A stretch of 64,000 nucleotides of DNA from Arsenicibacter rosenii (lineage in GTDB: Bacteria; Bacteroidota; Bacteroidia; Cytophagales; Spirosomataceae): assembly GCF_001870735.1 (NCBI RefSeq), contig NZ_MORL01000001.1, positions 933,222-997,221 on the forward strand. The letters run 5' to 3'. Positions 41,357 to 50,052 of this stretch are shown one piece after another. The notes under the pieces were generated by a model, which did not search any database, had not been told where the DNA came from, and was given only the letters and a program-made list of their open reading frames with translations. A program made the translations under genes and the position numbers. The stretch's first letter is position 1. The number at the start of each line of letters is the position of its first letter.

Positions 41357-44278
41357 TTAAAATGGCATGCCGGCAGGTTCATCCCAGAAGCGCCGTTCCG
41401 GAGTGATCTCGGCCGACGTCTGGATGTACAGGTACTCGTCTGAGGCTGACTTATCGCTTTTGACCCACTCCCCCCGCTGATTGATGTACTTTTCGTGGCG
41501 GGCCATGATCCGGCCGTCTTTACCCTGTAGCTCGACAGGGTTCAGCACATAGCCGTTATACCGGCAGAATGCCTTCAGCTTATCCATAAAGCCCTGAGCC
41601 GATAATTGCGGCTGGAGAGTTTTGATATAGGTTTCCTGCGCCATATAGCGGGGTACCAAACGGTCCAGACGCTGATCTTCCGAATTGAAATAGGCATCGG
41701 CCCAAGCGTGAAACGTCGGCCCCATCTGCGCCTTATACGTGTTCTGCATCACGTTACCCATCGGCGGCTCCACTACGCCGGTCGTCAGCCAGGCCTGCAC
41801 ACAACGCGCCATCAGGTTCAGATAGCTGTTCCATTCTGCCGCGGTAAACTCCGTAAACAATGACTTGCCGAACTCATGAATCGGTAACCGTTCTTCACGG
41901 TATTCACCATTTGGATTTTTGTGGTAGTAGTCCGAAAAAGCCGTGAACCAAAGCCGGCGCATCGTTGATTTATCGGTCTTATTCGGCGGGTAATTACTCG
42001 TAATACAAAGCTTAGGCGACAGGCTGAAGGGAATGGTATAGGCCGTCATCCCCTTCGGGTTCACCGGCATAAACGCATTGATCATCGAAAAGAAGTTGTC
42101 AAAATCGAGATACTTATTGGCGTCATCGATCAACACCAGGTCAGTATGCTCTGTTGTCCCCTCCATAAAGTGCGGATCGTCGGTAAGCCGCTGCTGACGG
42201 CCACTGAGCAGTTTATGTTTCATTAGCTGCGACAGGCTCATATACGCCATCGACTTACCGGTACCACCGTTGCTGTCGTCGGTGCTCTGCATGGCGTAAT
42301 CCATTGCCCAGATACAATACGCCGCCGCAGGGTCTTTGAACCGGTGCAGCAGGTAGCCAAACGATACCAGCTTATTGATCAGATGCTGCTTTTGCTCCCG
42401 GATCTCTTCTGCTGAGAGTAAAGGCCCGTCAATGCTCCAGCGGTACTTCTCCCGGTATTCGGCCTGCTCTTTCAGCGGTAGCTTGTCGAGTTCTTCTTCC
42501 AGCTCCTTTTTCCAGTGCACACGACTGGCATTGATCAGAAACCGCAGAAACATACAATCCGTATTGTGTATTTCGATATCCGGATCACCCATCCCATCCC
42601 GTTTAATCGTGAAGGGCGCGGGAAGCACCTTCACATCATGCGGAATCACTTCTTCCTCCCACACATACACCTGACACTTTTCATTGTCGAATACCTCAAT
42701 CGCATCGCCGGACACCCGCCAGCTCTGATTCTGAAAAAACAGATACTGAAAATCGCGGCCGAAATCTTCGAACGGCACCTCTATACGATTCAGGTTCGAC
42801 ATTGAGTCTTTCGAAAAGTATTTCGACCGGTGGAAGGCATTCAGCAGGTCAATCGGCGAATAACGATCCTTCAGAAAATCCTTGACGTACCGGTTGATGT
42901 GGCTGAACTCAATCTGCCGGACCACGTTCCCCCCGACCTGTACCAGCACTTCCCCTTCTTTGGCATTCGGCATATCCATCAGCCCGAAACCGTTACGATA
43001 CAGAAAGTTGTAGATCAGCTCATTGTTCGGCTTGTACTCATACAGAATCCGGCCGAACTTCCTGACCGGCATCCCTTCACGGTCGAGCTTTGGCTCTTCG
43101 TCCCAGAACCGGAGCGGATAGGCCTGTTTGAGCAGGTTGTCAAAATCCTTGTTCGAATAGTAGTTGAAATAATCCCGCACATCCTTGCAGTAGTTGCCGC
43201 GCAGATCATAGCGTTGCCGTAACAGATCGGGCAGATAAATCGTATGCAGGTCCAGATACTCCATCCCCAGCCGCAATGCCTCTTTTTTTCCCGTCTCGTC
43301 AATATCACCCAGATAATACACCCGTTCGGCCAGACCACGCAGTTTGGCAAACTGTGAGCTATCGAGCATGGCTGTCTCCGAGTTCAGCCACACCACCGAA
43401 AAACCAAGTGCCGCAATATTCAGCGCGTCCGATCCACCGGTGCAGATAATGATTTCCGGCAGTTTATTCACCAGTGGTTTATTAGGCTTTGCTTCACTCG
43501 TTTCCGGGTCAAACGTCTCACGGCCATTCGGATAGGCCATTTCTTCGAGTCGCTTTTCGGCCTGAGCCAGACCGAACATGTAGTTTTCCGGCTTACGGCC
43601 GGAGCTGAAAAAGCGCTTTGATTTTTCCCGCTCCCGGGGCTTATAATACTTCTGCCACGAGCCTTCATCAAACATAAACTGCGGAAAACTCTCCGTGCTG
43701 ATGTAAGTAAAAGCCGTCCGGTCTTTGATCCAGCTATACTTCTCCAGCGAGTGCAGCCGGTAGGTTTTGCAGATGGCCACCGCCGCCCGGAAGGCCGCTT
43801 CGTCAGACGGCATTTCTCCGTCCTTTGTCTTTTTAGATAGATACTGCCAGATGTTTTTACTGAAGATCGTCTTGAGTTCCGGTACCGTAAAGTCCTTCGT
43901 ACTCGGGTAGGCTTTCCCATCTTCCTGCTCCGGATCGGCTGGGCCTTTCCGGAACTCATACCGTGGCTTTGTCTCCTGCCCGTCTTCGCCGATAATGCCA
44001 AACTTTTCGGCAATCAGCTTCATGGCGCCGGAAAAATCGAGGGATTCTTCCTTCATCACCACGTCGATGGGCGACATGGCTTTATCCGAAGAGCCGTAGT
44101 CTTTTACCCACCATACACCGCCATATTCCCTGACAATGGCAGATGGTGTTTTTTCATTCCGTATTCCAAACTTAAAATTCCTGTGTTCAAACGACTTTTT
44201 AGCCTGCGGATAATACTCCAGAATTATAGTTTTTCCGCCGTCTGTCTGCTCATAAACATGTTGGGGTGTAACCTTCAT
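41357..44278 (-). CDS. Primase-helicase (TOPRIM plus SF3-like ATPase)
   Basis: 973 residues. The N-terminal about 90 residues (RNFKFGIRNEKTPSAIVREY, GVWWVKDYGSSDKAMSPIDV) look like a DnaG-type CHC2 zinc-binding fold lacking the zinc cysteines. A TOPRIM follows (about 275-350): EIIICTGGSDALNIAALG and VYYLGDIDETGKKEALRLG with D-x-D. The C-terminal half is a P-loop helicase: Walker A DDSNGGTGKSMAYM (about 680), Walker B HTDLVLIDDANKY, sensor SPKLCITSNYPPN and an arginine-rich S-T-M-R-R-L. This would start and drive phage DNA replication, and the nearby repeat region may be its origin. Confidence 0.87.
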   Translation of the reverse strand: MKVTPQHVYEQTDGGKTIILEYYPQAKKSFEHRNFKFGIRNEKTPSAIVREYGGVWWVKDYGSSDKAMSPIDVVMKEESLDFSGAMKLIAEKFGIIGEDGQETKPRYEFRKGPADPEQEDGKAYPSTKDFTVPELKTIFSKNIWQYLSKKTKDGEMPSDEAAFRAAVAICKTYRLHSLEKYSWIKDRTAFTYISTESFPQFMFDEGSWQKYYKPREREKSKRFFSSGRKPENYMFGLAQAEKRLEEMAYPNGRETFDPETSEAKPNKPLVNKLPEIIICTGGSDALNIAALGFSVVWLNSETAMLDSSQFAKLRGLAERVYYLGDIDETGKKEALRLGMEYLDLHTIYLPDLLRQRYDLRGNYCKDVRDYFNYYSNKDFDNLLKQAYPLRFWDEEPKLDREGMPVRKFGRILYEYKPNNELIYNFLYRNGFGLMDMPNAKEGEVLVQVGGNVVRQIEFSHINRYVKDFLKDRYSPIDLLNAFHRSKYFSKDSMSNLNRIEVPFEDFGRDFQYLFFQNQSWRVSGDAIEVFDNEKCQVYVWEEEVIPHDVKVLPAPFTIKRDGMGDPDIEIHNTDCMFLRFLINASRVHWKKELEEELDKLPLKEQAEYREKYRWSIDGPLLSAEEIREQKQHLINKLVSFGYLLHRFKDPAAAYCIWAMDYAMQSTDDSNGGTGKSMAYMSLSQLMKHKLLSGRQQRLTDDPHFMEGTTEHTDLVLIDDANKYLDFDNFFSMINAFMPVNPKGMTAYTIPFSLSPKLCITSNYPPNKTDKSTMRRLWFTAFSDYYHKNPNGEYREERLPIHEFGKSLFTEFTAAEWNSYLNLMARCVQAWLTTGVVEPPMGNVMQNTYKAQMGPTFHAWADAYFNSEDQRLDRLVPRYMAQETYIKTLQPQLSAQGFMDKLKAFCRYNGYVLNPVELQGKDGRIMARHEKYINQRGEWVKSDKSASDEYLYIQTSAEITPERRFWDEPAGMPF

Positions 44279-44405
44279 AGGGTCAATGCATTAGATATTG
44301 GCCGGAAAGTAAGCCGCCGGCCGGGTAGTGAGAAAGGACTGAAACCAACCCGCTGAAGCTCATGCCCGATAAAATCAGGCACAAGACTTAGTGTATGTAT
44401 CTGAT
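44279..44405. other. Gap upstream of the primase-helicase gene
   Basis: 127 nt leader without a gene or a clear promoter consensus; nothing else seen. Confidence 0.4.
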
Positions 44406-44711
44406 TTAACCACTCACAACTAAGCTCTCGTGAGATTCAGCGGGCCGGGGCAAACGGCCTGTTTCAGCCAGATAAGATTCAACGTCACTTTTTGCTGCCT
44501 CCAGATCAAAGCGTCTGCGCAGATCGAACGGGGCACTGCTGTAGGCGATATACACTGAGGCTAAAAACAAACCGTTTTCATCCTTAGCCACCCGACCCAG
44601 ATAGAGGGTATTGACTTTAGAAATACCATCTAAACGGGGTTCTTCAACCGACTGTACGAGGTAGTGAATACCTGATAGCTCAATCCATTTGGTCGCTGCT
44701 TTTGGCTGCAT
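44406..44711 (-). CDS. Early phage protein, unknown
   Basis: 101 residues, beta-rich start (KWIELSGIHYLVQSVEEPRL, KVNTLYLGRVAKDENGLFL), then a helical FDLEAAKSDVESYLAETG. Second gene of the leftward early operon. No recognised family. Confidence 0.65.
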   Translation of the reverse strand: MQPKAATKWIELSGIHYLVQSVEEPRLDGISKVNTLYLGRVAKDENGLFLASVYIAYSSAPFDLRRRFDLEAAKSDVESYLAETGRLPRPAESHESLVVSG

Positions 44712-44737
44712 CTGATTTGTAGATTTAAAGGGTGTGT

Positions 44738-45040
44738 TTACTTCGAAAGCTTCTGACGTCTCAACTGCCTTGGAGGCTCTTCATCCGGCCGCAATTGTTT
44801 CATCAGATTTACGGCTAATGCTGTACGCTTTAATGATGCTCTTCCTGCCTGTACATTCCTTAACCGCAGGAATCCTTTTGCCCCATCAAACTGTGCATCC
44901 AATGGGCTTATCATTTCCCATATCTCAGTTAGATTTTTAAAGCGGGGATATACACGACTAAACTCATTCCGCCACCAGGTCACATCCAGATTAGTAACCG
45001 TTCCGTCATTATGGCGTTGACTTGAACCTTTTGTCAACAT
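44738..45040 (-). CDS. First gene of the leftward operon, possible Cro-position protein
   Basis: 100 residues from the ATG at 45040 (MLTKGSSQRHNDGTVTNLDV); a TTG start at 45055 is possible. Contains VTWWRNEFSRVYPRFKNLTE and a basic C-terminus (PPRQLRRQKLSK). Divergent from the repressor-like gene, the position of cro/cII-type genes, but no helix-turn-helix is obvious. Confidence 0.6.
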   Translation of the reverse strand: MLTKGSSQRHNDGTVTNLDVTWWRNEFSRVYPRFKNLTEIWEMISPLDAQFDGAKGFLRLRNVQAGRASLKRTALAVNLMKQLRPDEEPPRQLRRQKLSK

Positions 45041-45135
45041 ATATTTACACACCAAAGATTACACAGTAAAAATTACACACCACAAAAGTAAACAAAACAT
45101 CGACTTGTCAATATTTTATTGACAACAATTTTTCT
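45031..45135. promoter_or_regulatory. Lysis-lysogeny control region
   Basis: Between the divergent early operon and the repressor-like gene. A perfect palindrome TTGTCAATA-TTT-TATTGACAA occupies 45105-45125 just before the repressor start; a half site TTGTCAA lies at 45031-45037 at the early gene start. TTACACACCA occurs twice between them (near 45053 and 45074). These are probable operators and promoters of the switch. Confidence 0.7.
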
Positions 45136-45522
45136 ATGCAGGAGTCATCGCCAGGAAAACGGATTATGGAGTTGAGAAAAGCCAAAGGTTGGTCTCAAGA
45201 TTATTTTGCTGAACAACTGGGTTTGGAGAGCAAAAACCGTAAGGCGACAATATCAAGTTGGGAGAACGATAAAACTGAACCATCATTCAGTGATACCAGG
45301 AAAATAGCGGAAGTCCTTGGCACTTCGGTTGGCTATATCATAGAAGGTACAACCGATAAAGGCATCGCCACACCACCAGTCGGGTATGTTTTAAGGCCAG
45401 CAGAAGAGATCTTACAGCAAAAAGACGAGCTTTTGGAGATGCAAAGAAAGCTCTTAAAATATCAAGAGTTAGAAATTAAGCAGCAACAAAAAAACAACGC
45501 AGAGAAAGAGGCCTTGCCCTGA
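45136..45522 (+). CDS. XRE-family repressor-like regulator
   Basis: 128 residues. Helix-turn-helix at about 12-60: IMELRKAKGWSQDYFAEQLG, ATISSWENDKTEPSFSDTRK, IAEVLGTSVGYIIEG. The C-terminus is a coiled coil (EEILQQKDELLEMQRKLLKY) suited to dimerisation rather than a LexA-type peptidase, so induction would not be by RecA self-cleavage (inference). Divergent from the early operon, with a palindromic operator in front of it; probably maintains lysogeny. Confidence 0.85.
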   Translation: MQESSPGKRIMELRKAKGWSQDYFAEQLGLESKNRKATISSWENDKTEPSFSDTRKIAEVLGTSVGYIIEGTTDKGIATPPVGYVLRPAEEILQQKDELLEMQRKLLKYQELEIKQQQKNNAEKEALP

Positions 45523-45749
45523 TCAGGGCATACATACGTTTTTTTATCCACGACAACTGACCCTTTCTTATCTTATCGACACATCATCATAAAACTTAAA
45601 ATCAATCCATATCTGAAGGCAGAACTGACAAACCGTAATGGCAAATAGCTACTTTGACCTCTTCAAACATTGTTATAGATGCTATTTAACCCAAAAAAAT
45701 GGCAAGAAAATGGCAAACCGACACATCCAGAATGGCATTCAATTTTGCA
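45523..45749. other. Gap between repressor-like gene and attR
   Basis: No credible gene. A GCCCTGATCAGGGC palindrome overlaps the end of the repressor-like gene; the rest is unremarkable. An open frame at 45638-45928 crosses attR and is not credible. Confidence 0.5.
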
Positions 45750-45788
45750 CTAAAAATGCCCCTGAGATAGCCTTAGGGGCATTTTTAG
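45750..45788. terminator. Bidirectional terminator at the right end of the prophage
   Basis: Perfect 14-base arms CTAAAAATGCCCCT (45750-45763) and AGGGGCATTTTTAG (45775-45788). It insulates the prophage from the neighbouring island. Confidence 0.9.
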
Positions 45789-45800
45789 TTTTTATCTACC

Positions 45801-45826
45801 GGAGTTCGAGTCTCCCCGTGGTCACA
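45801..45826. repeat. attR, prophage attachment core (copy 2)
   Basis: Exact 26-bp copy of 2340-2365, the 3' end of tRNA-Leu. Only the T arm and acceptor strand are present, not a whole tRNA. Confidence 0.92.
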
Positions 45827-45858
45827 ACTTATACTACACATGTTATATTTATAGTATC

Positions 45859-45885
45859 AAAAAAGCCTGATTTACAGGCTTTTTT
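45859..45885. terminator. Terminator just outside attR
   Basis: AAAAAAGCCTG (45859-45869) and CAGGCTTTTTT (45875-45885). It follows the displaced tRNA-Leu 3' end and is probably the terminator used before the prophage arrived. Confidence 0.85.
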
Positions 45886-45939
45886 CGTTTCTTGCCGTTG
45901 GTTTACTATGCGTTGTATTAACATATAAAACACCAAATA

Positions 45940-45960
45940 CCCGACCAAATGCCCGACCAA
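45940..45960. repeat. CCCGACCAA direct repeats before the broken integrase
   Basis: CCCGACCAA at 45940-45948 and 45952-45960, 12 bp apart, directly before the integrase start. They may be integrase arm sites. Confidence 0.45.
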
Positions 45961-45965
45961 GCGGC

Positions 45966-47240
45966 ATGAACGAAATTTCCTTCAGACAGAAGCTTTCTAA
46001 AACTGATAAATCAGGTAAGGCTCCCATCTTTCTGGAGTTTTATCATAATGCCCAAACGCTCGTTCTGGCGACCGGTGAGAAATGTAAACCCTCCGAATGG
46101 GATCCTGAAAAGCAGAAGTTCCGGAGAACGATGGCTGGCTATCAGGAAGCAAATGATTATCTGAATCAGCTGAAGGAGCGCCTTACCACTGCATATCGCA
46201 AGTTGCGTAGCTCCGACCAGCCAATTACCTCAGATATATTACGAAATGAAATCCGACCATCAAAAAAGGCTATTCCTAACTCTGGTCTGGCACAACAATA
46301 TGATTCTTATCTGACATTCTGTAAAGTCAATAACTATAAGCCAGCCACTATTAAGTCGATGGGGGTCACTTTTGGCCGGATTAAGGGCTTTATTGGTCCA
46401 TTATCTGTTTCCAGTTATACGAACAGCGTACACGCTCAGTTTTTACGGTATGTAAACGAGGATATGAAACTTCACCCAAATTCAGTTGCCAATTCAAACA
46501 AACACCTGAGAGCATTTTTTAACTGGTGCCGAACCAACAATATCCAGCTACATCCAGACCATGCCACTATAAAAACCGAATGGGCTGAGTCAGACCGGAT
46601 ATATTTAACTGAAGCTGAACTTCAAAAGCTGGCAGCTGTAGAATTAACCCCAGCAATGTCTAAGGTGCGCGATGCTTTTCTTTTTCAATGCTATACGGGT
46701 TTAAGATATGCAGAACTGTAGAGACTTGAGAATAGTCATATTGAGCAGCATCAGGGCTATAGAGTGTTATCTTTTATTCCGGAGAAGTCAGTAAGCGTCC
46801 GTCTTAAACGTACCAAACGCGTTGAAATTCCTTTGCTGCCTGATGCTGAGATAATCCTGAACCGCTATGCCGGCAACTATCGGATTCTGCCTGTACTCAG
46901 TAATCAAAAAATGAACGACTACGTTAAAGACATTGCAAAACTCGCCGGTATCAATACCCTGGTTGAGCAAATCCGTTATGAAAAAGGGATGCCAACCTTG
47001 GTCAGCATCCCTAAACATGAATTAGTAAGCAGCCATATTGCCCGACATACATTTGCCACCTTGTTAATCATCAAGGGTGTTCCACTGGAAGTAGTCAGTA
47101 AAGCACTTGGGCACTCTGACTTGAAAACTACGCTGATCTATGCCAAAATTGCTGATGAGTACAAGAATCAACAGATCCTTAACGCTTGGGGTAACCAACA
47201 GTCTCCCACCCCTGCGGCCCCTTCCGACCAGTCTCAGTAA
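45966..47240 (+). pseudogene. Tyrosine integrase interrupted by one in-frame TAG
   Basis: The frame runs 424 codons with a single TAG at 46719-46721. Arm-binding domain (KSGKAPIFLEFYHNAQTLVL), SAM-like core-binding domain (about 100-200), then the catalytic domain: YTGLRYAEL (first Arg) immediately before the stop, and beyond it KRTKRVEIPLLPDAE (Lys), SSHIARHTFATLLIIKG (H-x-x-R) and LGHSDLKTTLIYAKI (His and Tyr). CAG to TAG at this position would be a single change. It lies directly behind attR, where the integrase of an older element in the same tRNA would be. All other catalytic residues remain, so the loss looks recent. Confidence 0.85.
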
Positions 47241-47925
47241 CACAATCAGACTGCTCTAGTGGTACCAGTTCTTTATCTGGAAGGTGATACCGGCAAAGGT
47301 TTTGAAATTCAAGTATGGAAATAAATAACTCGGCTTCTTTGCTCTTGAAATTATTGATGGTGGTTTCATACTGATAGCTGTGTTGCAGATGTTCCTCAGG
47401 ACTCATGGTCTGGCTTTTAAAAGCCTCATTATGAATCGCCTGAATAGCTCTTAGTTTAGCTAACGCTACCCGCTCCCGTTCCAGTTGCTGCTGTTTGATC
47501 AGGATCTTCTGGTACTCTGATCGTATACGGCCTATTGTTTCCTGAAAATCCACCTGATACCTGGCATCCAGTGATTCCAGTCTTGTACTTGTTACGGTAC
47601 GGTTATAGTCAATTTCTGCCAGTATTCCGGTGTTTGCGCTTATACTTGGTCCCCTTAGCGCCCAACCCAGAGATGGCAGGTAGTACCACCACTTCTTACG
47701 CGTGGTTATGATGTATTCCTGACGCTCAGCCTGCCATTTTTTGACCAGAAATAACCTGTAAGACTCTTCATATTGACTTAAACTATCCAAAAAGTATGTT
47801 TTGGGGGTTTCCTGAGCCTGTGACATTGTACAAAACATAGTTAAGGCTATGAGTAACCCTAAACAGTAGATTCTCCGTCGGGGGGTCTGGGGAGTTAACG
47901 AAATTGCGATTTTGTGTTGACGCAT
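47179..47925 (-). CDS. Exported coiled-coil protein, unknown
   Basis: About 248 residues from the ATG at 47925 (MRQHKIAISLTPQTPRRRIY). Signal peptide (YCLGLLIALTMFCTMSQAQ), then a mature helical protein (LDSLSQYEESYRLFLVKKWQ, KILIKQQQLERERVALAKLR) with a Tyr/Trp-rich KKWWYYLPSLGWALRGPSI. Shape resembles periplasmic TolC-like or conjugation accessory proteins, but no family is certain. Its 3' end overlaps the broken integrase tail-to-tail by 62 nt. Confidence 0.65.
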   Translation of the reverse strand: MRQHKIAISLTPQTPRRRIYCLGLLIALTMFCTMSQAQETPKTYFLDSLSQYEESYRLFLVKKWQAERQEYIITTRKKWWYYLPSLGWALRGPSISANTGILAEIDYNRTVTSTRLESLDARYQVDFQETIGRIRSEYQKILIKQQQLERERVALAKLRAIQAIHNEAFKSQTMSPEEHLQHSYQYETTINNFKSKEAELFISILEFQNLCRYHLPDKELVPLEQSDCVTETGRKGPQGWETVGYPKR

Positions 47926-47993
47926 AACGGCAAAAAGTTTACAGTACATTTTTTGTACAATTTCCAGAAACTGGATTATTTTCAGCACCTCAA

Positions 47994-48027
47994 AAAAGCC
48001 CCGAATTCAGGATTCAGGGCCGGGGTA
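47994..48027 (-). terminator. Terminator after the resolvase operon
   Basis: CCCCG (48001-48005) and CGGGG (48023-48027) enclose an inner GAAT/ATTC hairpin, followed by a T tract on the minus strand. Confidence 0.7.
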
Positions 48028-48108
48028 GTGCACTGTATTCGCGGGGCAGCGGCAACTTGAAGTCATGCCCGATTGTCGGTTGTTTGTCGGGTCAGTCGAG
48101 CTGTGAAA

Positions 48109-48669
48109 TCAGACGGGTTCTGGTTGTTTCTTGCGCTTCTTGTCGGCCTTCGGGGGTACAGGTTCTGCTGCCCTCTCAGTCTGTTGCGACGGAACAGAAT
48201 CAACAAGGCTGGCAGCGTCCGGCAAACCGGATATATCACCAAACGCGTTCTCCGGTTCTGTGATGCTCTGACTTGTCTTTTCTTCCAGGTCTTCGGCAAT
48301 AACAAACATATTGAGCTGCCTTCTGATGGCGGCATCGTTCCGCTCTTCCTGGCTTAATGGGTGCGTGAGCTCATCAACCAGATTCCCGTCCCGATCAAAG
48401 TATTGCATGATGTTCCCTGATTCGTCGGCTACAGCATGAACGTCTATCTCGTGCGTGACGGTGTTGTTCTGCAGATTGAACCGTAAACCGATTTCCCGTT
48501 TATGTAAATCCGACAGAATACTGCGATACTCGGCGGCGGCGGCTTTCGCTTCTTCTTTTGTGGCGTCAATTGAAGAAAGAACCTCCAGGAGCCGTTTGGT
48601 CAGTTCGCTTTTTTCTTCCGGTGTTGCAGTACGCATTAACTCCCGTTTTTTAAACTCAATTGCTTGCAT
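48109..48669 (-). CDS. Resolvase-linked protein, unknown
   Basis: 186 residues, charged and helical start (KRELMRTATPEEKSELTKRL), middle VTHEIDVHAVADESGNIMQY, disordered basic tail (PPKADKKRKKQPEPV). Begins 2 nt after the resolvase stop, so translationally linked. Possibly a plasmid or island accessory protein. Confidence 0.65.
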   Translation of the reverse strand: MQAIEFKKRELMRTATPEEKSELTKRLLEVLSSIDATKEEAKAAAAEYRSILSDLHKREIGLRFNLQNNTVTHEIDVHAVADESGNIMQYFDRDGNLVDELTHPLSQEERNDAAIRRQLNMFVIAEDLEEKTSQSITEPENAFGDISGLPDAASLVDSVPSQQTERAAEPVPPKADKKRKKQPEPV

Positions 48670-48671
48670 AG

Positions 48672-49265
48672 TCAGGATTGTTTTTTGTAAGGTGAAATCT
48701 GTACGCCTTCGTGACGAAGTAATTTGTAGAGTGTCGGTTTTCCGATGCCGAGCTGTCGGGCGATTTCGTCGACGCCAAGGGTTTTGGCTTCGTAGAGGAC
48801 TCTGGCGGTCGGGGCTTTTTTCAGGAGTTCGGAACTGATGCCCGGACGACGGCCGCCAACACGGCCACGGGATCGGGCAGCCTGTAGGCCGGCATTGGTC
48901 CGCTCGCGCAACATGTCGCGTTCGAACTCGGCCATAGCCGCAAAAATGTGAAAGGTTAGTTTGCCCGTTGCGCTGGTAGTATCAATGGATTCTTTCAGGC
49001 TGCGAAAACCGACGCCTTTTTCGTGCAGCAGATTGACGGTCTCAACCAGATGTTTCAGCGACCGGCCTAACCGGTCGAGCTTCCATACGGTCAGGGTATC
49101 TCCTTCGCGTATCTGGTCAATTAGTTTTGTTAGTTCGGGGCGGTCCGTTTTTGCGCCACTGACTTTTTCCCGAAAGATCTTTTCACAACCGGCCGTTTTG
49201 AGCGCATCAAGTTGTAAGCTTAGATTTTGGTCGTCTGTGCTGACCCTGGCGTAACCAAAGTGCAT
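48672..49265 (-). CDS. Serine resolvase/invertase
   Basis: 197 residues. Catalytic Ser in FGYARVSTDDQNLSLQ, then VWKLDRLGRSLKHLVE (Arg motif), FHIFAAMAEFERDMLRERT (long helix), and a C-terminal helix-turn-helix (GVDEIARQLGIGKPTLYKLL). Typical full-length Tn3-resolvase/Hin family protein; resolves dimers or inverts DNA of the island. A palindrome at 49361-49378 lies in its upstream region. Confidence 0.92.
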   Translation of the reverse strand: MHFGYARVSTDDQNLSLQLDALKTAGCEKIFREKVSGAKTDRPELTKLIDQIREGDTLTVWKLDRLGRSLKHLVETVNLLHEKGVGFRSLKESIDTTSATGKLTFHIFAAMAEFERDMLRERTNAGLQAARSRGRVGGRRPGISSELLKKAPTARVLYEAKTLGVDEIARQLGIGKPTLYKLLRHEGVQISPYKKQS

Positions 49266-49547
49266 ATTGTTAGCGTTACCCGTCGATTCTCATGTAACGT
49301 TGACAAAGGTAAGCTAACGGCAATTAATTACAAATATTTATTAGTAAATGGTTGATTTATTGCAAATATTTATTTGCATCAGATTGTTAATTCATACGAC
49401 CGTTTGTTTGAACAATCAATGTTGTTAAATTGCTACGTCAATTTCACACGATTAAATGTACTCCACTCATGTCGACCTTATCAGTAATTTCTACTAGTAT
49501 AGAAGCTTCTGAGATGAAATGCCAATCGGATTTATTGAGCCCACAAA
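49266..49547. other. Divergent AT-rich region upstream of the resolvase
   Basis: No gene. Contains TGCAAATA-TT-TATTTGCA (49361-49378) and a related TACAAATATTTATTAGTA (49329-49346), 32 bp apart. These could be res/operator sites for the resolvase or for a regulator shared with 61.2 and 63.6 kb. Confidence 0.6.
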
Positions 49548-50042
49548 TTGAATAACATAATTGCTAACTATAATAATGTCAGCAGTGATGTTGAAGCCTT
49601 CTTTAATGCCCTGAAAGAATATGCACAGCAGCTAAGGGCAGAAGAGCGGCGTGCGGCTGCAGAAGGGCTAACGGAAGAGGAGCTGGAGCTATTCGACCTG
49701 TTGTTTAAAGATAATCTGACCGATTCCGAAAAAATACGAGTAAAAGCAGCAGCTCAGGACTTATTACAAAAGTTACAGGATCAGGAAATACAGGATAAGT
49801 TCTTCAAAACAGATTGGTATAAAGATACCCTTTTAAAGGGTCAGGTTAAACACCTGATCGGTAAAATTCTGGACGATCATCTTCCGGATTCGTACGATTC
49901 AGTATTCAAAGAAAAGAAAGAGACTGTATACCAGCATATCTACAAACTAGCAGAGCAGAGCAGGGACAGCGGTATTGGGCGTAGGGGTTGGGAAAGTATC
50001 TTTCTTCATTTAGTTGCGTTTAAAATTACTAACTCCAAATAA
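49548..50042 (+). pseudogene. Orphan C-terminal fragment of type I restriction subunit HsdR
   Basis: 164 residues. LRAEERRAAAEGLTEEELEL plus FDLLFKDNLTDSEKIRVKAA, then KGQVKHLIGKILDDHLPDSY and KETVYQHIYKLA follow the helical C-terminal domain (DUF3387) of HsdR. The helicase and nuclease parts are absent, as are hsdM and hsdS. It begins with TTG and has no clear start. Either a relic left by recombination or a re-used domain, since it is intact to its stop and ends only 10 nt before the deaminase gene. Confidence 0.75.
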
Positions 50043-50052
50043 CAGCACCAAT

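Larger units (their letters stand above)
2340..45826. mobile_element. Siphovirus-type prophage in tRNA-Leu
   Basis: Bounded by the 26-bp direct repeats. It contains an integrase, a repressor-like switch, a primase-helicase, small and large terminase, portal, capsid, protease, lysis genes and tail genes including a tape measure, all without obvious breaks, so it may be inducible. The late genes run leftward as one block. AT-rich cargo genes on the + strand (3664-5205, 14495-16789, 27635-28012) interrupt or flank it. The order is unusual: fibres, protease and capsid are transcribed before terminase and portal, and the tail block comes last. Confidence 0.92.

Noticed and set aside
42375-43222. 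+ strand frames antisense to the primase-helicase gene
   Set aside because: Shadow frames; the minus strand encodes continuous TOPRIM and helicase motifs.
45801-45826. Second tRNA-Leu gene
   Set aside because: Only the last 24 bases of the tRNA are present; D and anticodon arms are missing.
45638-45928. 96-codon + strand frame spanning attR
   Set aside because: It crosses a strong terminator hairpin, the tRNA-derived att core and another terminator; its sequence is not protein-like.
48057-48357. + strand frames antisense to the resolvase-linked gene
   Set aside because: Overlap a gene in a clear operon with the resolvase and show no coding character.
50014-50052. Upstream start for the deaminase gene
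   Set aside because: It would overlap the HsdR fragment; the ATG at 50053 has an A-rich leader and precedes the first conserved segment.
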